The notes under the pieces: generated by a model | What the model was told of the DNA's origin: nothing | Seen by the model: the letters and a program-made list of their open reading frames with translations, nothing else | Databases searched by the model: none | Shown: piece by piece, positions 6,168-9,995 of the stretch | Layout of the letters: every line of letters begins with the position of its first letter | Numbering within the stretch: position 1 is the stretch's first letter | Assembly (NCBI GenBank): GCA_044375105.1 | Contig: JBILNK010000159.1 | Coordinates: 1-9,995, forward strand | Origin: JBIKLM01 sp044375105 | Lineage (GTDB): Bacteria > Planctomycetota > UBA1135 > GCA-002686595 | DNA length: 9,995 nt | Reading direction: 5' to 3' | Made by a program: the position numbers and the translations under genes

Positions 6168-6683
6168 CTAGAGGCGCCGAATCGGCTGCCCTGGAAACAG
6201 CAGGCCCGGTTTGAGGACTCGGGCGACGAAGCCGCTGCGGCCGAGCATCAGGTCGGGGAAGCGTTTGTCGAGGCTGCACAGGGTGCGGCAGGGTTCGCGC
6301 ACGTCGTGGAGCTCGATCAGCACCGGCTGGGCGGGATCGCCGAGGGCCAGGCGGTCGCCGGGCGCCAGGCGGCGGAAGTCGATGCCTTCGGTGAGCACGT
6401 TCTCGCCGAAGCTGCCCGGGCCGCGGACGGGCACGCCGTCGCGCTCCAGGCTTCGGACCTCTTCGATCGAGAGCAGGCACAGGGCGCGGTTCGGGCCGCC
6501 GTGCAGGCGGAAGCGGTGCTGGTCGCCGACGATGCCCAGTTCCTGGACCTCGGCCCGCTCGAGCGGGAACTTGGGGATGCCGCCGGGGCCGCTGCACAGG
6601 GCCAGGATGCGGCCCTCGAGCGGGTCGCGCTCGCCCGGAGCCCCGCCCGGCCGCGCGCCCGGACCTGTACCCGGCGTGCTCAC
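6168..6683 (-). CDS. MOSC-domain protein
   Basis: Predicted 171-residue cytosolic protein with a single MOSC domain, the fold at the C-terminus of molybdenum cofactor sulfurases and in YiiM/YuaD-type proteins, which handle sulfur or Moco. Visible family features are GDQHRFRLHGGPNRAL (53-68), GSFGENVLTEGID (90-102), LAPGDRLALGD (106-116) and the conserved cysteine in REPCRTL (Cys132), the residue thought to carry sulfur or bind Moco. The first 22 residues are Pro/Gly-rich and outside the domain. The GTG start at 6683 overlaps the mltA stop as GTGA, supporting translational coupling; there is no in-frame ATG nearby. No NifS-like, nitroreductase or ferredoxin domain is attached, so the substrate is open. 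The functional link to the transglycosylase is unclear. The family call is secure and the role is only general. Confidence 0.9.
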   Translation of the reverse strand: MSTPGTGPGARPGGAPGERDPLEGRILALCSGPGGIPKFPLERAEVQELGIVGDQHRFRLHGGPNRALCLLSIEEVRSLERDGVPVRGPGSFGENVLTEGIDFRRLAPGDRLALGDPAQPVLIELHDVREPCRTLCSLDKRFPDLMLGRSGFVARVLKPGLLFPGQPIRRL

Positions 6684-7867
6684 GGCATGTACTTGGGCAC
6701 CAGGTCGGGCTTGAGGAACAGGTAGTAGAGCTGGCCTTCCCCGCGGGTCGTGCCCGCGATGCGGCCGGCTTCGTCGCCGATGCCGAGATAGATGTCGCCG
6801 CGGCCGGCGGTGCGGATGCCGCCGCCCGTGTCCTGGTCGAACATCAGCTCGAGGAACGGCACGTCCTGGCCGCCGAGGCCCAGGCCCACGCGCGTGTCGA
6901 CCAACACGGGGGCGCCGCGCGGGAACAGGCGCTTGTCGGTGGCCAGGCTGCGGCGCGCCGTGACCGGCACGTCGAGGGACCCGTGCGGGGTGCCGCTGAT
7001 CGGCGTGAAGAAGGTGTAGCGCTCGTTTTCGAAGGCGTAGCGCTCGAAGCGGTCGGGGTGCGCCTTGGCGAAGGCGCGCAGGGCCGGAATGCCGCGCTCT
7101 TCTTCGCGGATTTCGCCGTTCTTGACCAGCACCTCGGCCAGCGAGGTGTATTCGCGGCCGTTGGTGCCCGAGAAGCCGAGCTTGAACAGTTCGCCGTTCT
7201 TCAGCCGGATGAAGGCCGAGCCCTGGACGTGCGCCAGGTAGGCGTCCATCGGGTCCGCCAGGTAGGCCAGTTCGAGGCCCTGCCCGTCGAGGATCTTTTG
7301 GCCATCGATGGTGCGCCGCGAGGGGTAGGGCAGGTAGCTCGAGCCGCTCTTGACGCCCAGCACGGTGCCGTCGGGTTCGCTGACCAGGTCCTTGGGCTTG
7401 GCGTACAGCGGGTACTTGAATACCGAATCGGGCTCCTGGCGGCCGTCGAAGATCGGCGTGTAGTAGCCCGTGAACAGCACCCCGCCGCCCAGCCCGTCCC
7501 ATCCGGCGCTCTTGAAGATCTCGAACTCTTCGAGCACCGCGGCGTGGAAGGCGCTGCCCCCGGGGCTTTGCAGCAGCAACTGCTTGAGGCGCTCGAGCGA
7601 GGCCAGGGCCCGGCCATGCTCGATGTCCTCGATCGGGTAGGCCTTGCGGGAGGCCGGCCGGCGCATGTACTCGAGGGAGCGGTCCAGGGCCTCGATGACC
7701 TGCGTGCGATCCGCCCACTGTTCGGACAGGTCGGGCAGCTTCTCGTCGGGTCCCAGGGGCAGCAGCGCCCGAGCGCCCAGGGGCAGGGGGCGGCCGTAGT
7801 CGGGGGATGTGGCGCAGCCCGCGAGGGCAAGCAGGCCGGATGCAAAGAGCGCAGCCAGGAGTTTCAT
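6680..7867 (-). CDS. mltA: membrane-bound lytic murein transglycosylase A, lipoprotein
   Basis: Predicted 395-residue lipoprotein that cleaves the MurNAc-GlcNAc bond of peptidoglycan, forming 1,6-anhydro-MurNAc. Residues 1-17 are a lipoprotein signal ending LALAGC with Cys18 lipidated. The next residue is Ala, not Asp, which under the E. coli rule favours the outer membrane. The MltA domain runs from about 128 (FTGYYTP, YPLYAKPKDL, LADPMDAYLAHVQGS, FSGTNGREY). A 3D/double-psi barrel domain follows (about 280-385: ARRSLATDKRLFPRGAPV, MFDQDTGGGIRTAGRGDIY). Asp358 in GDIY aligns, from memory, with the catalytic Asp308 of E. coli MltA. The ATG at 7867 is chosen because it starts the signal peptide directly; an upstream ATG at 7912 adds 15 residues without signal character. 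TATCCT ends about 8 bases before the ATG, suggesting a leaderless or very short-leader mRNA. Residues 20-125 are a less conserved helical region. Confidence 0.94.
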   Translation of the reverse strand: MKLLAALFASGLLALAGCATSPDYGRPLPLGARALLPLGPDEKLPDLSEQWADRTQVIEALDRSLEYMRRPASRKAYPIEDIEHGRALASLERLKQLLLQSPGGSAFHAAVLEEFEIFKSAGWDGLGGGVLFTGYYTPIFDGRQEPDSVFKYPLYAKPKDLVSEPDGTVLGVKSGSSYLPYPSRRTIDGQKILDGQGLELAYLADPMDAYLAHVQGSAFIRLKNGELFKLGFSGTNGREYTSLAEVLVKNGEIREEERGIPALRAFAKAHPDRFERYAFENERYTFFTPISGTPHGSLDVPVTARRSLATDKRLFPRGAPVLVDTRVGLGLGGQDVPFLELMFDQDTGGGIRTAGRGDIYLGIGDEAGRIAGTTRGEGQLYYLFLKPDLVPKYMP

Positions 7868-7875
7868 GGGGCGGG

Positions 7876-7881
7876 AGGATA
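7876..7881 (-). promoter_or_regulatory. candidate -10 box of mltA
   Basis: On the minus strand TATCCT (4 of 6 matches to TATAAT) lies 8 bases before the mltA ATG at 7867. If used, transcription would begin at or next to the start codon, giving a leaderless mRNA. No clear -35 box was found, and the match could be chance. Confidence 0.25.
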
Positions 7882-8018
7882 GCGTCGCTGCTCGGGGAGT
7901 CGGCCGCCACACGGGCCGGGATCGCTACTCTGAGGCCCCGGGTGGGATCGGACTGCGGTCGCTCCCGAGCTCCGCCCCGCCCTGCTCCAATCGCGCCGCG
8001 GCCCGCGCCGCCCGCCCC

Positions 8019-9986
8019 GTGAACCGCTCCGCCCTGGACCCCCAAGCGGCGCCGCTGCGCCCCGAGCTCGAGCCCCTGCGGGCCCGCGTGCGCGAGGTCT
8101 TTGGATTCGAGCATCTGCGGCCGCTCCAGGCCGAGGCCATGGCCGCCGTCCTGGCGGGGCGCGACGCCCTGGTGGTCCTGCCGACCGGCGGCGGCAAGAG
8201 CTTGTGCTACCAGGCGCCGGCGCTGGTCCGACCGGGCTTCAGCTTGGTGATCAGCCCGCTCATCGCCCTGATGGCCGACCAGTTGCGCGCCCTCGAGGGC
8301 CATGGCGTGCCGGCGGGCGCGCTCAACAGCAATCTGGATGCCCTGGAGCGCTCGCGGACCCTGGCGCGGCTCCGGGATGGAGAGCTCAGGCTGCTTTACT
8401 GCGCGCCTGAACGGGCCGTGCAGCCGGGCTTTTACGAGGAGCTGCTGGACTGCGGCTTGGCCTCGATCGCGGTCGACGAAGCCCATTGCATCAGCCACTG
8501 GGGCCACGACTTTCGCCCCGAATACCGCCGCCTCGGGCCGCTGTTCCGCGGCGCCGGCGGCCGGAGGGTGCCGATCCTGGCCCTGACCGCCACCGCCACC
8601 CCCCGGGTGCAGCAGGACATCGAGCTCGAACTGGGTCTCGAGGACCCCCTGCGCCTGGTGGGGGACTTCGACCGCCCCAATCTGACCTATCGCATCCAGG
8701 CGCGCCGCGAGCTCCTGCCGCAGGTGCTGAAAGTGATCCGGCGCCATCCCGGCGCGGCGGGCATCGTCTACGTGGTGCGCCGCCGGGAGGCCGAGGAGCT
8801 GGCCCAGTCCCTGGCCCGCCAGGGCCTGCGGGCGGCGCCCTACCACGCCGGCCTCGAGGCCGAGGAACGCCGCCGCATCAGCGCCGATTTCCAGAGCGAG
8901 CGCCTGGACGTGGTGGTGGCCACGGTGGCTTTTGGCATGGGCATCGACCGCTCCGACGTGCGCTTCGTGATCCATGCGGCCCTGCCCAAGGGCGTCGAGC
9001 AATACAGCCAAGAAACCGGCCGCGCGGGTCGCGACGGGTTGCCGGCGGAGTGCGTGATGCTGTATTCGGGCAGCGACTACCACGGCTGGCGCAACCTGCT
9101 GGAGCGCTCGGCCGCCGAAGCGGAGGCCAACGGGGCCGAAGGCGCGCGCGCCGAGCTCGAGTCCAACCTGAAGCGCCTGTCCGAACTGTGGGCCTTCGCC
9201 GGCAGCGTCATCTGCCGGCACCGCTTCCTGGTCGAGTATTTCGGCGGTCGCTTCGAACCGCGCCAGGCCGCGGCGCCGGAGGCCGATCCCGCGAGCGCGG
9301 GGGGCTGCGGGGCCTGCGACGTGTGCCTCGGCGAGCTCGAGAGCGTGCCGGCTGCGGACGTGATCGCCCAAAAGGTGCTGTCCTGCGTGGTCAAGTGCCG
9401 GCAAGGCCGCGGTGCGGCTCACGTGGCCGACATCCTGCGCGGCCAGGCCAGCGCCAAGGTGGTCGAGGCCGGGCACGATCAGCTCTCGACCTTCGGCTTG
9501 CTGCGCGAGTGGGAAGCGCCCCAGCTGCGCTCGTTCATCGACCAGATGATCTCGCAGGGCCTCCTGCGGGTCGCCACGGGACAATACCCGACCCTCGGCA
9601 TCACCCACGCCGGCGTCGAAGCCATGCGCGGCGAACGCCCGGTGCGTTTGTTCAAACCCGCGCGCCCGCCCGCCGACGCCACCCGCCGCCGCAACCGCGA
9701 CAACCGCGCGCCGCGCTCCAGCGGACGCCCCAGCCCGATCCTCGACGGACGCTTGGGCGACGACCTGCAGGTCGACGCCGAGCTGGTCGAGCGCCTGCGC
9801 TCCCTGCGCCGCCGCCTGGCCAAGGAACGCGCCATCCCGCCCTACCTGCTGTTCAACGACCGCACCCTCCTGGCCCTCTGCGAACGCCGCCCGCAGACCC
9901 CCGAGGAACTGCTCCAGGTCGAAGGCATCGGCCAAAAGAAAGCCGCCGACCTGGGCCCCCTGCTGCTCGAAGCCCTGCGCCGCTGA
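8019..9986 (+). CDS. recQ: ATP-dependent DNA helicase RecQ
   Basis: Predicted 655-residue 3'-5' DNA helicase of recombination and repair, matching E. coli RecQ along its whole length. Order: motif 0 FGFEHLRPLQ (28-37), Walker A LPTGGGKS (54-61), ISPLIALMADQ (78-88), Walker B/DEAH (153-156) with CISHWGHDFRPEY, and motif III ALTATAT (188-194). Helicase lobe 2 follows, with YHAGL, VVATVAFGMGID and QETGRAGRDG (331-340). The zinc site is Cys399, Cys430, Cys433 and Cys436; then come the RQC winged helix (about 445-545), a basic Arg-rich linker (550-575) and an HRDC domain (about 584-655) with IPPYLLFNDRTL. The GTG at 8019 is chosen because it gives the normal length before motif 0; the same frame stays open upstream into mltA, but that sequence is unlike RecQ. 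It diverges from mltA with 151 bases between starts. Nothing appears broken. Confidence 0.97.
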   Translation: MNRSALDPQAAPLRPELEPLRARVREVFGFEHLRPLQAEAMAAVLAGRDALVVLPTGGGKSLCYQAPALVRPGFSLVISPLIALMADQLRALEGHGVPAGALNSNLDALERSRTLARLRDGELRLLYCAPERAVQPGFYEELLDCGLASIAVDEAHCISHWGHDFRPEYRRLGPLFRGAGGRRVPILALTATATPRVQQDIELELGLEDPLRLVGDFDRPNLTYRIQARRELLPQVLKVIRRHPGAAGIVYVVRRREAEELAQSLARQGLRAAPYHAGLEAEERRRISADFQSERLDVVVATVAFGMGIDRSDVRFVIHAALPKGVEQYSQETGRAGRDGLPAECVMLYSGSDYHGWRNLLERSAAEAEANGAEGARAELESNLKRLSELWAFAGSVICRHRFLVEYFGGRFEPRQAAAPEADPASAGGCGACDVCLGELESVPAADVIAQKVLSCVVKCRQGRGAAHVADILRGQASAKVVEAGHDQLSTFGLLREWEAPQLRSFIDQMISQGLLRVATGQYPTLGITHAGVEAMRGERPVRLFKPARPPADATRRRNRDNRAPRSSGRPSPILDGRLGDDLQVDAELVERLRSLRRRLAKERAIPPYLLFNDRTLLALCERRPQTPEELLQVEGIGQKKAADLGPLLLEALRR

Positions 9987-9995
9987 GCGCAGGTG

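Noticed and set aside
5880..6725. A plus-strand open frame across the 5890-6167 gap and the MOSC gene
   Set aside because: Most of it is antisense to the conserved MOSC motifs, and the part in the gap has no protein-like features.
7809..8018. Extending RecQ upstream to an ATG at 7809
   Set aside because: The extension overlaps the start of mltA, has no RecQ similarity and would make the protein 70 residues longer than expected. The GTG at 8019 gives the family's usual N-terminal length.
6168..9935. A stop-free minus-strand frame of about 3.77 kb running antisense to recQ, through mltA in another frame and into the MOSC gene
   Set aside because: Only the last 171 codons (the MOSC gene) look like a protein. 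The rest is antisense to a complete RecQ or out of frame with a complete MltA, and has low-complexity composition typical of very GC-rich DNA, where stop codons are rare.

Overview
The window is GC-rich DNA (a hand count gives about 78% GC at 8821-8880) from a Gram-negative-type bacterium. Two predicted lipoproteins, a murein transglycosylase and a type I signal peptide support a periplasm. The C-terminal region of the secreted repeat protein resembles tail domains I recall from marine Planctomycetota. That assignment rests on memory and is tentative. No rRNA, tRNA, CRISPR array, insertion sequence or phage gene was seen.

Layout: a HAD-family hydrolase (152-853, minus) diverges from a TPR lipoprotein (1047-2135, plus). 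A small uncharacterised protein (2290-2529, minus) converges on the TPR gene and diverges from an RlmL-type 23S rRNA guanine-N2 methyltransferase (2645-3769, plus). After a 368-base non-coding stretch comes a secreted seven-repeat protein (4138-5703, plus). A 464-base non-coding stretch with three inverted repeats follows. Then come a MOSC-domain protein (6168-6683, minus) and an MltA-type lytic transglycosylase (6680-7867, minus), which overlap by four bases and probably form an operon. A complete RecQ helicase (8019-9986, plus) diverges from mltA.

The genes do not form an obvious pathway. Most are housekeeping functions (rRNA modification, recombination and repair, cell-wall turnover) in short, mostly single-gene units. 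The secreted repeat protein is the exception. It has lower GC, its own long flanks and several possible regulatory structures, and it looks like an accessory or strain-variable gene. No start has a convincing Shine-Dalgarno sequence. Four starts are instead preceded directly by a short C-rich run, suggesting non-SD or leaderless initiation.

I found no clear evidence of a new multi-gene system. The items most worth a second look are the secreted seven-repeat protein with its GGTC array and start-proximal hairpin, the nested stem-loop at 2234-2293, the C-rich start contexts and the unusual HAD motifs.
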